Shown here: one piece after another, positions 18,539 through 29,168 of the stretch
Numbering within the stretch: the stretch's first letter is position 1
Layout: every line of letters begins with the position of its first letter
Source of the DNA: Bacillota bacterium
GTDB taxonomy: Bacteria > Bacillota > Sulfobacillia > Sulfobacillales > Sulfobacillaceae
Direction: 5' to 3'
Length of the DNA: 64,000 bases
Assembly (NCBI GenBank): GCA_021806205.1
Contig: JAJZXX010000176.1
Coordinates: forward strand, 1 to 64,000
Made by a program: the position numbers and the translations under genes
The notes under the pieces: model-generated
Told to the model about the DNA's origin: nothing
The model's input: only the letters and a program-made list of their open reading frames with translations
The model's database searches: none

Positions 18539-20017
18539 TTAATCCACCCACTCTGGTAGGGCCTCGGCTTGGGAGGCAAGTTGGCGGCGAAGCACCTTGC
18601 CCGCGGGGTTTCGCGGGATAGCGTCCGCTCGAAAATATATTGAGGGAATTTTATACGAGGCGAGGTTATTCGACAAGAACGACTGAATATCGCGACGCGA
18701 GACCTTGCAATCTGCTACGATCATGCAGGCCACCACTTCACCCCAGTGGGCATTCGGGTATCCGAATACTGCGGCATCGGTCACGTCTGGGACCTTGAGG
18801 AGGAGCTTTTCCACCTCTCTCGGGTAGATATTCTCGCCACCGCGTACGATGGTCTCTTTGATTCGATCGGTGACCGTGAGGAGACCAAACTCGTCCAACG
18901 TGCCCAAATCTCCCGTTTTAAGCCATCCGTCCAAAAACACGGACTGATTTTCTTGCGGCTGGCGCCAGTAACCCCGAGCGACGGTGGGGCCCTTAATCCA
19001 TATTTCCCCCAATTGCCCGCGCGGGCAGTCGCGGCCATCATCGACAATGCGGATTTGGGTGGGTAAACTGGCGTGCCCCGTTGACGGCCCTTCATCATGA
19101 ATGTCCTGAGTCACCACTTGCGATGAGGTCTCGGTCAAGCCGTAGGTCGCGACGACCGGATATCCCTCTCGGCGCGCCTGTTGAATTAAAGTTTCGGTCG
19201 CTGGCGCGCCTCCCAGAAGGACGAGTCGAAGCGAAGCGGGGGCGGGGCGTCCCAACTCCAGCAATCGATGGAGCATGGTGGGAACGACAGACAAGAGCGT
19301 GATGCCTTCCCGTTCCATCAGTGTGTACGAGGACTGCGCGTTAAATCGGGATTCCAAGAAAACCGTCGAGCCATGAATGATGCTTCGAAACAGAATGGCC
19401 AATCCACCGACATGAAAGAGCGGCATGACGTTCAGCCACCGATCGTTTGGAAAGAGACCCGCTTGGAGACTAAACCCTTGGGCGCTCCACCACTGATTGC
19501 CGACGGTAAGCTCGACGCCCTTAGGGCGGCCGGTCGTGCCGGACGTATAAATCAGCGCGTGTAGATCGTCAAACACGAGTTCTTGCGGCGCGATGGTGTC
19601 ATGGGAGTGGAGCGCCGTGATCTGATTCACTTCAAGCGCAGTTAGGCCTAAAGGCCACTTCTGTCGATCGGTGTCGTGAATAATAAAGTGGGGATCGGCG
19701 TCGATGAGGATGCGGTCGAGCTCTGCCTCGGAGAGACGGGTGTTCAGCGGGACTAATACAGCTTTCAGACGGGTTAGGGCATGGATTATCAGTACTTGAT
19801 GGCGGCTTGGTGTTAGGTGATAGGCGACGCGGTCGCCGGCGCCAATCCCCAGGCCCTTAAGCACACCCGCGAGGCGGGCGGTGTCAGAGTCCAATTGTTG
19901 GAACGACCAGCGGCCCTCTGACGTCACCAGGGCCGTGCGATCTTTATGCACTTCGGCTTGATAGTGAAGCCAGTCTGGGCTTACCATCATGTTACGGGAG
20001 CCGTGGAAATTTGCCAA
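18539..20017 (-). CDS. menE: o-succinylbenzoate-CoA ligase
   Basis: AMP-ligase motifs [36 protein letters not shown]; men operon context. Confidence 0.9.
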   Translation of the reverse strand: MANFHGSRNMMVSPDWLHYQAEVHKDRTALVTSEGRWSFQQLDSDTARLAGVLKGLGIGAGDRVAYHLTPSRHQVLIIHALTRLKAVLVPLNTRLSEAELDRILIDADPHFIIHDTDRQKWPLGLTALEVNQITALHSHDTIAPQELVFDDLHALIYTSGTTGRPKGVELTVGNQWWSAQGFSLQAGLFPNDRWLNVMPLFHVGGLAILFRSIIHGSTVFLESRFNAQSSYTLMEREGITLLSVVPTMLHRLLELGRPAPASLRLVLLGGAPATETLIQQARREGYPVVATYGLTETSSQVVTQDIHDEGPSTGHASLPTQIRIVDDGRDCPRGQLGEIWIKGPTVARGYWRQPQENQSVFLDGWLKTGDLGTLDEFGLLTVTDRIKETIVRGGENIYPREVEKLLLKVPDVTDAAVFGYPNAHWGEVVACMIVADCKVSRRDIQSFLSNNLASYKIPSIYFRADAIPRNPAGKVLRRQLASQAEALPEWVD

Positions 20018-20810
20018 AGTCGGGTTTGCGCCGCTGCAAATAGGCGTTGCGGCCCTCCTGAGCCTCTTCGGTCATGTAGAACAGCATCGTAGCATCTCCT
20101 GCCAACTGTTGGAGCCCGGCCAGCCCATCTGTATCGGCATTAAAGGACGCCTTGAGAAATCGTAAGGCAATCGGGCTTTTTTCCAGCATTTCGCGACACC
20201 ACTCAACAGTGGTGGCTTCCAACTGGTCCAGGGGTACGACGGTATTGATTAAGCCCATATCGAGGGCTTCCTGCGCAGAGTATTGCCGGCATAAATACCA
20301 AATTTCCCGGGCTTTTTTGTGACCCACAATGCGGGCCATGAGAGCCGCACCGTAGCCAGCGTCAAAACTCCCCACTTTGGGCCCGGTTTGTCCAAAACGG
20401 GCATTGTCCGCGGCGATGGTGAGATCGCAGACCAAGTGAAGCACGTGCCCGCCGCCAATGGCATAGCCAGCCACCATGGCGACCACTGGCTTAGGCAGAT
20501 AGCGTATCTGTTTTTGCAACTCCAGGACATTGAGGCGTGGAACCCCGTCCGTGCCTACATAGCCGGCGTCCCCACGAATGCGCTGATCGCCTCCCGAGCA
20601 AAAGGCCAAGTCGCCGGCACCCGTCAAGATGGCCACGCCGATGCTGGGATCATCCCGGATGATGTTAAAAGCGTCTTCCAACTGAAACAATGTATCGGGG
20701 CGAAAGGCGTTGCGCACCTCGGGCCGGTTAATGGTCACCTTGGCGATTCCCTCAAACTGGTGCAACAGAACGTCGGAGTACTCTTTTTTCAGTTGCCAAT
20801 CAAAACCCAT
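19992..20810 (-). CDS. menB: 1,4-dihydroxy-2-naphthoyl-CoA synthase
   Basis: [73 protein letters not shown]. Confidence 0.95.
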   Translation of the reverse strand: MGFDWQLKKEYSDVLLHQFEGIAKVTINRPEVRNAFRPDTLFQLEDAFNIIRDDPSIGVAILTGAGDLAFCSGGDQRIRGDAGYVGTDGVPRLNVLELQKQIRYLPKPVVAMVAGYAIGGGHVLHLVCDLTIAADNARFGQTGPKVGSFDAGYGAALMARIVGHKKAREIWYLCRQYSAQEALDMGLINTVVPLDQLEATTVEWCREMLEKSPIALRFLKASFNADTDGLAGLQQLAGDATMLFYMTEEAQEGRNAYLQRRKPDFGKFPRLP

Positions 20811-20869
20811 CGCATATCCCTCCTAAGAATCCTACAAAGCTTCCTAGTGAACCGACTTATTTCGCGTGC

Positions 20870-21694
20870 CTACTCATGATCAGGTTCCCCGTGTTTCAAA
20901 AAGTTGGTGACGAGGTTCCTAAACCGCAAGGGTTGCTCGGCGTGCACGGTATGTCCTGATGCTGTGACGGGGACCCATGATGCGTTAGGCATTTCAAGGG
21001 CCATTTGCTCGGCAATGGAGCAAAATTTTCTATCCAAAGCCCCGGTCACAATAAGTGTCGGTATGTTTAATTCGCGTAATTGGTCTAACAGCGAACGTTG
21101 TTCTCCCGAGCCTGCTCCGCGAAGGCTTTGCGCCAATCCGAAGGCCGTGTTGGCCAAGCGGACTTGGTTTTCCTGGTCGCGTACCGCTTGGGACTGAGCC
21201 TCAAATAGCGGCAAATTGGCCCAGTGCGAGACAAACCAATCCAATCCCCGGGATTCAATGGTTTGGGCCAATTCGCGATCTCTCACCTGGCGCTCGCTTC
21301 GTTCCTCCTCATCGCTGATTCCCCAAGACGCGCTTTCCAGGATTAGTGTGGTCAGGCGCTGAGGATTTTTTAAAGCAAATTGCAGGGCATGCCGCCCACC
21401 CATAGAATAGCCTAACATAGCGGATTTGGGGAGGGACAGGTGATCCAGCAAGGCGCCCAGCCGAACCGACACGGACTCCAACGATAAGTCGGGGGGATTA
21501 AGGGGGGCAGGGGTGGATCCGTGACCTGGCAAGTCCGGCGCGATGACGAAATGGCGCTCGGCCCAAGACGGAGCCAGGGCTCCCCACGAGGCATGCGAGC
21601 CCGTAAAACCGTGCAACAATACCAAAGGCGAGGATTGAGGGTTGCCCCAGGCCTGGTAGTACCAGGCCTGTCCTAGTAATCTTACCAGCGGCAT
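20870..21694 (-). CDS. menH: Alpha/beta hydrolase, SHCHC synthase-like
   Basis: LLHGFTGSHASWG, LGYSMGGRHALQFAL, men operon position. Confidence 0.88.
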   Translation of the reverse strand: MPLVRLLGQAWYYQAWGNPQSSPLVLLHGFTGSHASWGALAPSWAERHFVIAPDLPGHGSTPAPLNPPDLSLESVSVRLGALLDHLSLPKSAMLGYSMGGRHALQFALKNPQRLTTLILESASWGISDEEERSERQVRDRELAQTIESRGLDWFVSHWANLPLFEAQSQAVRDQENQVRLANTAFGLAQSLRGAGSGEQRSLLDQLRELNIPTLIVTGALDRKFCSIAEQMALEMPNASWVPVTASGHTVHAEQPLRFRNLVTNFLKHGEPDHE

Positions 21695-23365
21695 TTAGGA
21701 AGTCTCCTGGCTTTGATGGAGCTGTCGGTGGACAGCAGCCGATTCCGCACGCTCGGTGGTTTGCCATTCCAGTATGCGCAGGCCGGGCTTTTCCATGAGG
21801 CTGATAAAGCAGTCCTCAAACTCTCCATAGTCGGTAGCGTGGCGATAGGCCGCGCCATACAAAGTCGCTACGCCGGAAAAGTCTATCTGGTGAGGTGTCC
21901 CAAATAGTTCTTCAAATAAATCAGGTTCCAAAGTACTTTGGGATAAGTAGGAAAAAATGGCGCCACCCTGGTTGTTGATGATCACAATCATGGCGTTGAG
22001 CGCGTACTTTTGCGCATAAACCAGTCCCGTGAGATCGTGGTGAAAGGCTAGATCGCCTAATACCGCCAATACGTCACCGTGGTGACGCGCAATCCCGAGC
22101 GCAGTCGAATTCAGGCCATCAATGCCATTGGCGCCGCGATTGGCATATAGGTTGAGGTCTCCCTGATGATAGAACGCATCCAAATCACGGACTGGCATGC
22201 TACTTGCCACAAGAACTGGCCCACGATTCTTACCCCAAAGGCGCTGAAGATTCGCGTAAAAGCGACCCTCAAAATTCGTGGGGCTTTGGGCCAGGACAGA
22301 TTGGATGCGAACTTTGGCGTCTCGGTCCGCCTCTCGAATCATTGCTGAGTACGTATTGAGTTTCACCGGTTCTAGGTCGATAAGGGCTTTGAGGGTCTGG
22401 CCGGGGTCCCCTTCGATGACTAGACTGTCGAGATGGTCGGGATCGCGGAATCCGCCCGGCCAGTCCAAAAGAATCAGTCGAGCCTCTTGGGCCCACTGAT
22501 TAAAGGATTTGGACGTCAGGGGACTGCCTAGCCGGATAACCAAATCGGGTCGGTTTGGTCGAAAAGCCTGGCGCAAAAAGGTGTCGTAAGCGGTGATGAC
22601 TCCACCTAATCGAGCGGTTTTAGCCAGGGGATCGACAAAAATCGGCCAGTTTTTAGCGATCAGGGTGTCAATCACGGCACCGGGGATAGCGGGTGCTTCA
22701 GGACCCAAGGCCAAAACTAGACGGTTAGCCTGTTCTGTCCAGCCGCGGGCCATGGTGAGGGCTTCAGAGGATGCGGTCATGATCGGGGCGAACTGGGGAC
22801 CCATGAGAGCAGGCGATGCCTCACCCGATTCCGGTAATAATGGCTCGCGCAGGGGAAAATTGATATGGATCGGGCCACACGGGCGCGAGAGAGCATAGTG
22901 CACGGCGCGCACGGCGACCTGCGCGGCATGGCGGGCTGGTGGGGTATTAGCGCCTGGTGTCGGCATATCCTGAAACCACTTGACGTGCAGCCCAAAGAGG
23001 TGTACCTGGTCGATCGTTTGGCTGGCGCCGACATCCCGCAATTCGCGCGGGCGGTCTGCGGTCAGTACGATTAAGGGGATCCGGCTCAGCCAGGCTTCCG
23101 CGACAGCCGGAAAGAAATTGGCAGCGGCGGTGCCCGATGTACACAGTGCAGCGACTGGTTGAGCCGAGGCCTTGGCGATCCCTAACGCAAAAAATGCCGC
23201 CGAACGTTCATCGAGGGCGACCGTCACCCGCATGGCGGGATTCTCCCGGATTAAAATGGCCAGCGGTGTGGACCGTGAACCGGGCGTAATGACAACATCC
23301 TTAACCCCGGATTGCGCCAACTGTGCCACAAAAGCGCCTAAATAAGGTCTGAGCGAGGGATTCAA
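21695..23365 (-). CDS. menD: SEPHCHC synthase (2-succinyl-5-enolpyruvyl-6-hydroxy-3-cyclohexene-1-carboxylate synthase)
   Basis: ThDP enzyme: VVITPGSRSTPLAI, LDERSAAFFALGIAKAS, CTSGTAAANFFPAV, NRGANGIDGLNSTALGIA. Confidence 0.95.
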   Translation of the reverse strand: MNPSLRPYLGAFVAQLAQSGVKDVVITPGSRSTPLAILIRENPAMRVTVALDERSAAFFALGIAKASAQPVAALCTSGTAAANFFPAVAEAWLSRIPLIVLTADRPRELRDVGASQTIDQVHLFGLHVKWFQDMPTPGANTPPARHAAQVAVRAVHYALSRPCGPIHINFPLREPLLPESGEASPALMGPQFAPIMTASSEALTMARGWTEQANRLVLALGPEAPAIPGAVIDTLIAKNWPIFVDPLAKTARLGGVITAYDTFLRQAFRPNRPDLVIRLGSPLTSKSFNQWAQEARLILLDWPGGFRDPDHLDSLVIEGDPGQTLKALIDLEPVKLNTYSAMIREADRDAKVRIQSVLAQSPTNFEGRFYANLQRLWGKNRGPVLVASSMPVRDLDAFYHQGDLNLYANRGANGIDGLNSTALGIARHHGDVLAVLGDLAFHHDLTGLVYAQKYALNAMIVIINNQGGAIFSYLSQSTLEPDLFEELFGTPHQIDFSGVATLYGAAYRHATDYGEFEDCFISLMEKPGLRILEWQTTERAESAAVHRQLHQSQETS

Positions 23366-24735
23366 TAGAGTTCACCCTCCAGTTCCAGTGCACTTAGCAT
23401 GGTGCCGAATTTCCAATCGGATTCGGCCAATTCAGCATCCGGATTAGACTCGGCCATAATGCCGCATCCGGCAAAAATCTTAACAGTATCATCTTTGACG
23501 ATTCCCGAACGGAGCGCCACCATCCATTGGCCGTCGCCGTTCAATTGACTGAATCCGAAGGATCCGGCGTACCATCCCCGGGTAAACGGTTCGGCTTGTT
23601 CTACGATGTAGCGCCGCGCGGTCTCAACCGGATATCCCGCGACGGCGGGCGTGGGATGCAACTGGTGCGCCACGCTCCAAATGCTGGCGGTAGGCTTCAA
23701 GATGGCGTGAATCGGCGTCATCAGGTGTTGGACCGTCGGCAGTCTTTTCAAAAGGGGTGCATCGGGCATGGTGATTGACTCCGTCAGTGGGTCCAAGGCG
23801 TTTCGGACGTGTTCACGGACCACCGCATGCTCACGCTGGGTTTTGGGGTCACCCTTCATCACCGCTGCGTAAGAAAGGTCTTCTTCTGGAGTGATGCCTC
23901 GGGGAGCCGACCCTGCCAACGACATGCTATCTAGCCGATTCCCCTGCACGTTCGCCAAAAGTTCGGGCGTGGCTCCCAAAAAGACCGCTCCGCCACGGCG
24001 AAACCCAAAGACGGTCGCGTCAGGGTTTTGGACTTTGAGATTGTCCAGAGTCACTGACACGTTGACAGGCTCTTTAAATGAAAGAGTGAGCGCGCGTGCC
24101 AGCACGACTTTGTCAAAATCCCCGGATCGGATGTGAGCTGTTGCGCGCTCGACTTCCAATCGCCAACGATCTCGCGAGGGGCGCGACGTGACCTGAATCG
24201 GAACTGGGTCAGATGCCCCGGCAGGATTCGGCGAAGTCAGTGTCTGCCAAATGGGCTCTAATTGTGCCAGATAGTGCTCCCAAGCGTGGTCGGGGTCGAT
24301 CGCCGCATGCACCGTCACCGTCATTGCCTTGCCGCGAGACAAAATGTGGACCCGCGGAATGGCTGCGTAGACCGAGGGCCAGCCCGGCCACGGGGAGTCC
24401 TGCGAAAACGCCAGGCCGGCCACGATGGGGGTGGTGTCGGGAAGCCCTTCGGATCTCAGTTGTTGTGTCTTGGAATGAAGAAACAAAATGCCATCGGTGT
24501 GATTCCACTGCCATTCGCGGGTAATCCCGAGTCCCAACGCAGCGTGGCCATCGGGCCATGCACCATACCAGCCTAACCCCTGAAAGGCCGCAAAGACCGG
24601 AACGAGGGGAAAGGCAGGAATCACCAAAGATTTAGCGAACCATTCTCTATGACCCGTACGGCGAACTCGCTCATAAGCCTCTTGGAGATGCTCGTCAAAC
24701 CAGGTCCGCGTCAGGGTTACGACACCGGTATCCAT
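23362..24735 (-). CDS. menF: Isochorismate synthase
   Basis: Chorismate-binding domain: FDKVVLARA, SLAGSAPRGITPEEDLSYAA, HQLHPTPAVAGYP, FTRGWYAGSFGF. Confidence 0.93.
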   Translation of the reverse strand: MDTGVVTLTRTWFDEHLQEAYERVRRTGHREWFAKSLVIPAFPLVPVFAAFQGLGWYGAWPDGHAALGLGITREWQWNHTDGILFLHSKTQQLRSEGLPDTTPIVAGLAFSQDSPWPGWPSVYAAIPRVHILSRGKAMTVTVHAAIDPDHAWEHYLAQLEPIWQTLTSPNPAGASDPVPIQVTSRPSRDRWRLEVERATAHIRSGDFDKVVLARALTLSFKEPVNVSVTLDNLKVQNPDATVFGFRRGGAVFLGATPELLANVQGNRLDSMSLAGSAPRGITPEEDLSYAAVMKGDPKTQREHAVVREHVRNALDPLTESITMPDAPLLKRLPTVQHLMTPIHAILKPTASIWSVAHQLHPTPAVAGYPVETARRYIVEQAEPFTRGWYAGSFGFSQLNGDGQWMVALRSGIVKDDTVKIFAGCGIMAESNPDAELAESDWKFGTMLSALELEGELY

Positions 24736-24797
24736 ACCGATACTATAGCGCAGCCGGGAGGCAAATCAATAAACGTCGAACTGGGGCGCATATCGTG

Positions 24798-24803
24798 TAT
24801 AAT
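24798..24803 (+). promoter_or_regulatory. Candidate -10 element for the APH-like gene
   Basis: TATAAT consensus overlapping the first codons of the track ORF, implying a downstream start at 24828. Confidence 0.4.
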
Positions 24804-24827
24804 ATGACAATTTCGATAAAAACCACC

Positions 24828-25628
24828 ATGATCCACGAGATTCGCGCCGTCTGGCCGGATTTGTTGGAGGAGCCCATCGAGTGGTTTGATCAGGGCTGGG
24901 ATTTTTTGGTGGTGGTGATGGGCCGGCACTGGGTGGTGAGAAGGCCAAGAAGCCCGGCTGGGATGTTTAGGTTGCGGCGCGAAGTTCTGCTGTTAAACAA
25001 CATGCCCCTCTCGCCGGTCAAAATTCCGCGTTATGTCCGATCGAGTAACACGATGGCCGTCTATCCCTTTATTGAGGGCCAGCCAGTCTCAGGACCCGCG
25101 CCGGGACTTCTGCTAAAAGACCTGGCAGCATTTATCGGGTGGCTTCATGATCAGTCGGGACCCGAACCCTGGGTCAATCCCCTGCATAAATGGGTGCGGT
25201 GGTTTGATGCGCAAAGCCAGCGCATCCTGGCCGGAGACATTCTCGGACTGATGCCGGTGCGGGATGCCAAGCGCGTGAAAGAGCGCTTGGCGAAAGGTCT
25301 TTCCTGCTTGCGCGCGAGTGCCTTTAGACCGGTGCTGCTGCATGGGGATTTGGTGCGGGATCATGTGCTTGCCTCTTCAGAGGGTCGCCTGACCGGCGTC
25401 ATTGATTTTGGCGATTGGCGCGTGGGCGATCCCGCGTATGACTGGGCGGGGATTCCGGAACTCGATGAGTTGTGGCCGGAATCGGGGGTTGAGGCGGAAT
25501 TTGCCGAGCGGATACAATTTTACCGTTTTATGGCGCCGTTTTATGCGATTGAGCGCGGTATCAAAAGCGGTCAGACCGAATTGGTGGAGCGCCAGCTGAA
25601 TTTGGTCCACCGCCTATTATCCAGATGA
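24828..25628 (+). CDS. Aminoglycoside phosphotransferase-like (APH/choline kinase fold) protein
   Basis: LLHGDLVRDHVLAS...GVIDFGDWRVGDPAYDWAGI. Confidence 0.85.
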   Translation: MIHEIRAVWPDLLEEPIEWFDQGWDFLVVVMGRHWVVRRPRSPAGMFRLRREVLLLNNMPLSPVKIPRYVRSSNTMAVYPFIEGQPVSGPAPGLLLKDLAAFIGWLHDQSGPEPWVNPLHKWVRWFDAQSQRILAGDILGLMPVRDAKRVKERLAKGLSCLRASAFRPVLLHGDLVRDHVLASSEGRLTGVIDFGDWRVGDPAYDWAGIPELDELWPESGVEAEFAERIQFYRFMAPFYAIERGIKSGQTELVERQLNLVHRLLSR

Positions 25629-25636
25629 GGTGACAC

Positions 25637-26461
25637 ATGTACTATCAGGGAGAACCTGGGGCTTTTAGTGAAGCGGCTATGCGGCATTATTTTCCTAAAG
25701 CGGATCCTCGCGGTCTTTCATCTTTTGCGGAGGTGTATGGGCGGCTTCGCGCGGATCGAAAGGCGGCTGCCCTACTGCCCATCGAAAACGCCTACCGGGG
25801 GCCGGTGGTCGAAGTGTGGGATCGGCTCTTGGAAGATCTTTCACTGAGTATCTGGGGTGAAGTGGTAGAGCCGGTGCCTCTGGCGCTGATGGCACCGTTG
25901 GGCGAGTCGCTGGAGAGCATTACGCGGGTTCGTTCGCATCCCCAGGCGCTCATGCAAAGCCGCGGATATTGGGAGCCCCGGGGCTATCGGGCCGAGCCCT
26001 CGCTAGATACTGCGGGCAGTGCCCGCGAAGTCGCCGAAAACCGATGGCCAGGTGTGGCGGCTATCGCCCATCCGGCGGCTGCAGCCCGCTACGGGCTCCA
26101 TATTTTGGCCGAGCCGCTGCAAGACTATCCGGACAACCGCACGCGATTTTGGCTGATAAGCCAAACTGAACCTTCTGTGGATGCGCCGGCCCGGCTCGCC
26201 GCCAAAGCGGCCTTGGCATTGGACATCGCCCATGAGCCAGGGTCATTGGTTGAGACGCTCATGATCTTTTCCCGTCGCCGCATAAACTTAACGAAAATCG
26301 AGTCGAGACCGCGCCCGGGCGTTCCGTTTGAGTTTCGTTTTTGGATCGAAGTGTCGATTGGCCAAACCGGGTCCGATGAGTGGGACGAAGTGTTTGACGA
26401 ACTCCAAGACCGGGGATTGTACCATCGGTTGCTTGGTCACTTTCCGGTGTACAGCCTCTAA
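25637..26461 (+). CDS. pheA: Prephenate dehydratase
   Basis: YYQGEPGAFSEAAM, LLPIENAYRG, TRFWLIS, C-terminal ACT domain NLTKIESRP. Confidence 0.92.
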   Translation: MYYQGEPGAFSEAAMRHYFPKADPRGLSSFAEVYGRLRADRKAAALLPIENAYRGPVVEVWDRLLEDLSLSIWGEVVEPVPLALMAPLGESLESITRVRSHPQALMQSRGYWEPRGYRAEPSLDTAGSAREVAENRWPGVAAIAHPAAAARYGLHILAEPLQDYPDNRTRFWLISQTEPSVDAPARLAAKAALALDIAHEPGSLVETLMIFSRRRINLTKIESRPRPGVPFEFRFWIEVSIGQTGSDEWDEVFDELQDRGLYHRLLGHFPVYSL

Positions 26462-26465
26462 ATCG

Positions 26466-26494
26466 TTGCGGTCTGACCCGATTCGTCGTACAAT
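26466..26494 (+). promoter_or_regulatory. Candidate sigma-A type promoter for acyl-CoA ligase
   Basis: TTGCGG - 17 nt - TACAAT. Confidence 0.5.
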
Positions 26495-26557
26495 AACTAA
26501 AAGTTTCGAGTTGCAAAGTTTGTTTCTAACAAATTTATGATTTCGGGGGGTCGTAGG

Positions 26558-28405
26558 ATGTCTTTCGTGAACCTTACCGAAATTGTCCAACTCACTGCCA
26601 GGCGTCTGCCTGATCATCCTGCCCAGCGGTATTGGGATGGTTCGGAGTGGATTGATCGCAGTTATAAAGAATTGTGGGAGGCCATTCAATCCACGGCTCG
26701 CGGTCTTAAAACGCTTGGCATGAATCCGGGGGATCGAGTTGGTCTCATGGCCAAAACCCGGCCTGAGTGGGTCATTGCGGACTATGCGATTTTACTCGCT
26801 GACTTGGTAACGGTGCCCCTCTATCCTTCCATCCCTCCAGAACAAATTTCTCATATTGTCGAAGACGCGGGCATTACCTGGCTGATTGTCGACGACCAGA
26901 GCGAACTGACCAAGCTTCCCCCTACGGTTCAGGGGTTGTATTTCGACGGAGATCCCCAGGGGTCGGGCGCGTTTGGCCGTCTGGCCGTAGCGGGACCCCC
27001 TTTGAAACCCGAGCGCTCCCGCAACGATTTGGCTACCTTGGTATACACATCCGGAACCACTGGCAATCCCAAAGGGGTTTGTCTGACCCACGGGAACTTA
27101 CTCGCCAATGTCGAGGCCATTGCCGCCATCGCCCAAGACAACCTCGATTTCTCTATGACGCCGACCGATGTCGCGCTCGCATTTTTGCCGTTGTCGCACA
27201 TTTTGGAACGAACCGGTCATAACGTCCTGATGTGGCATGGGGTGACCCTGGCCTATGCCCGGTCCACCGATCAACTTCCGCAAGACCTCTTAACTATCCG
27301 CCCAACGTTGATGATAGCGGTGCCACGGGTCTTTGAAAAAATGTATGCCCGAATTCATGAACAGGTGCGCCAGGCCGGGGCCATCAAGCGGATGTTGTTC
27401 GATGCGGCTGTGCATGCGGGGTGTCGGCGATATCATCTTCTGACGGCCGAAAAACGGCTGTCCTCAAGCCTGAACACGTCAATGAGGCTTTATGACCGCT
27501 TGGTATTTCGCCAGGTGCGCCGGGCGCTGGGCGGTCGGCTGCGCTTTGCCATTGCGGGCGGTGCCGCGCTATCGCCTGACATTGGCCTCTTCTTTTTTTC
27601 CGTGGGGATTCCCGTTTTGGAGGGTTATGGCTTGACGGAAACGGCACCCGTTATTGCCGTGAATCGGCCTCCCTTACCGCGTTACGGCACAGTGGGACTG
27701 CCGTTGTCCGGTATCGAGGTTCGCGTGGCGGACGATGGGGAGATACTGGTGCGCGGTCCCAGTATCTTTTGGGGATACTGGAATCTGGCGGAAGAGACCC
27801 AAGCCGTGCTCAAAAACGGGTGGTTTCACACCGAAGATGTGGGCCATTTGAGTCCGGATGGCTACCTATCGGTTACGGGGAGAAAAAAGCAGCTAATTGT
27901 GCTGTCTACTGGGAAAAATGTGGCACCACAGCTTGTCGAGCAAAAGCTCTTGCTGAGCCCCTGGATTGAGCAGGCGGTCGTGTTGGGAAACGGTCAAAAA
28001 TATGTGACGGCGCTTTTGTACGTGGAACCAGGCCGTCTTCGCGCGTGGGCCCAAAAGTCCGGCAAACAGTCGCTGGATACGCCGCTTTTGTTAAAGGACG
28101 GGGATTTGATGGCGATCCTAAAGGCCGAAGTGGACCGCACCACCAGGAATTTGGCCAGTTTTGAACGTCCCAAGCGATTCGCTTTATTGCCAGAGGCTTT
28201 GTCTGAGGAGCGCGGCGAGTTGACCCCCTCGCTTAAAGTGAAGGTGTCGGTGGTTGAACAGCGGTATGCGCATTTGATCGAGGGGACAGACCCGCTGCCC
28301 GGTTTGGCGCAAAACCTGCGAAGGGAGCACCGTATCGGATCGGCTCTCGCGGCCCTCGGCGCAGGTGCGCTCGTGGCTCTCATCATCCGTCTTATCGTGG
28401 GGTAG
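26558..28405 (+). CDS. Long-chain acyl-CoA synthetase (AMP-forming) with C-terminal hydrophobic tail
   Basis: LVYTSGTTGNPKGVCLTHGN, GYGLTETAPVIAVN, GWFHTEDVG; C-terminal IGSALAALGAGALVALIIRLIVG. Confidence 0.9.
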   Translation: MSFVNLTEIVQLTARRLPDHPAQRYWDGSEWIDRSYKELWEAIQSTARGLKTLGMNPGDRVGLMAKTRPEWVIADYAILLADLVTVPLYPSIPPEQISHIVEDAGITWLIVDDQSELTKLPPTVQGLYFDGDPQGSGAFGRLAVAGPPLKPERSRNDLATLVYTSGTTGNPKGVCLTHGNLLANVEAIAAIAQDNLDFSMTPTDVALAFLPLSHILERTGHNVLMWHGVTLAYARSTDQLPQDLLTIRPTLMIAVPRVFEKMYARIHEQVRQAGAIKRMLFDAAVHAGCRRYHLLTAEKRLSSSLNTSMRLYDRLVFRQVRRALGGRLRFAIAGGAALSPDIGLFFFSVGIPVLEGYGLTETAPVIAVNRPPLPRYGTVGLPLSGIEVRVADDGEILVRGPSIFWGYWNLAEETQAVLKNGWFHTEDVGHLSPDGYLSVTGRKKQLIVLSTGKNVAPQLVEQKLLLSPWIEQAVVLGNGQKYVTALLYVEPGRLRAWAQKSGKQSLDTPLLLKDGDLMAILKAEVDRTTRNLASFERPKRFALLPEALSEERGELTPSLKVKVSVVEQRYAHLIEGTDPLPGLAQNLRREHRIGSALAALGAGALVALIIRLIVG

Positions 28406-29009
28406 TCGGGATCAGTCGCTTGAGCGACTGGGATTCCAATAGCCTCCAGGTGCGGAGCGAGGCCTGGTGTAGTGCGCTATGAAAGATATCAAGGGCATTT
28501 TGCTGCACATCGACATGGACGGTGACCTCGGCGCCAAATTCGGCGTGCCAGGTCAGAGTTAATCGATCCAGATGCCGCTGAAGCCGCTCAAAAGCGGCGT
28601 AACCCAGTTGGATCACCTGATGCTCCACGTCGACCATGATCGCCGCTTGGGTGGCATTCAACGCCATCAGGGCTGCCTGGTGATAGGCCCGCATTAATCC
28701 GCCCCGCCCCAATTTCACGCCGCCAAAGTACCGGATGACAACCACGAAGGTTTCGTCCCAGTTTTGCTTCGTGAGATTCCCTAAGATGGGCCGCCCGGCA
28801 GTCCCTTGGGGCTCGCCGTCGTCGAAGGCTCGGCTGAGACTCTCTTTAATGCGATAGGCCCAGGTGTAGTGGGTGGCCCCGGGATAGGCGTGGCGGGCTT
28901 CGCTGACCAGGGTTTGGCATTCCTCCGGCACGACGATCCGGCGTGCCCATCCGATAAACCGGGAATGGTTCACCAACAATTCTTGCGGTGTGGACGTATA
29001 CACTGTCAC
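28392..29009 (-). CDS. YigZ/IMPACT (UPF0029) family protein
   Basis: SRFIGWARRI, HYTWAYRI, DDGEPQGTAGRPIL, VVVIRYFGGVKLGRGGLMRAY. Confidence 0.92.
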   Translation of the reverse strand: MTVYTSTPQELLVNHSRFIGWARRIVVPEECQTLVSEARHAYPGATHYTWAYRIKESLSRAFDDGEPQGTAGRPILGNLTKQNWDETFVVVIRYFGGVKLGRGGLMRAYHQAALMALNATQAAIMVDVEHQVIQLGYAAFERLQRHLDRLTLTWHAEFGAEVTVHVDVQQNALDIFHSALHQASLRTWRLLESQSLKRLIPTTPR

Positions 29010-29168
29010 GGCGGTGCCTCCGATCGCGCATCTTTACAGGTTGTTCGCGTACACTAGCATATCGCTGGCGCGCCTGCTGTACTAGTCACAAAGAGAGGTC
29101 AATGGTATGGTGAGGGTGATCGGCAACGTTGGAGAGGAGGTCCAAAACTGGTAAAGGATACCGCACCG

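Noticed and set aside
24795-24827. Upstream start of the APH-like ORF at GTG 24795
   Set aside because: Would overlap the TATAAT -10 element; ATG 24828 is more plausible.
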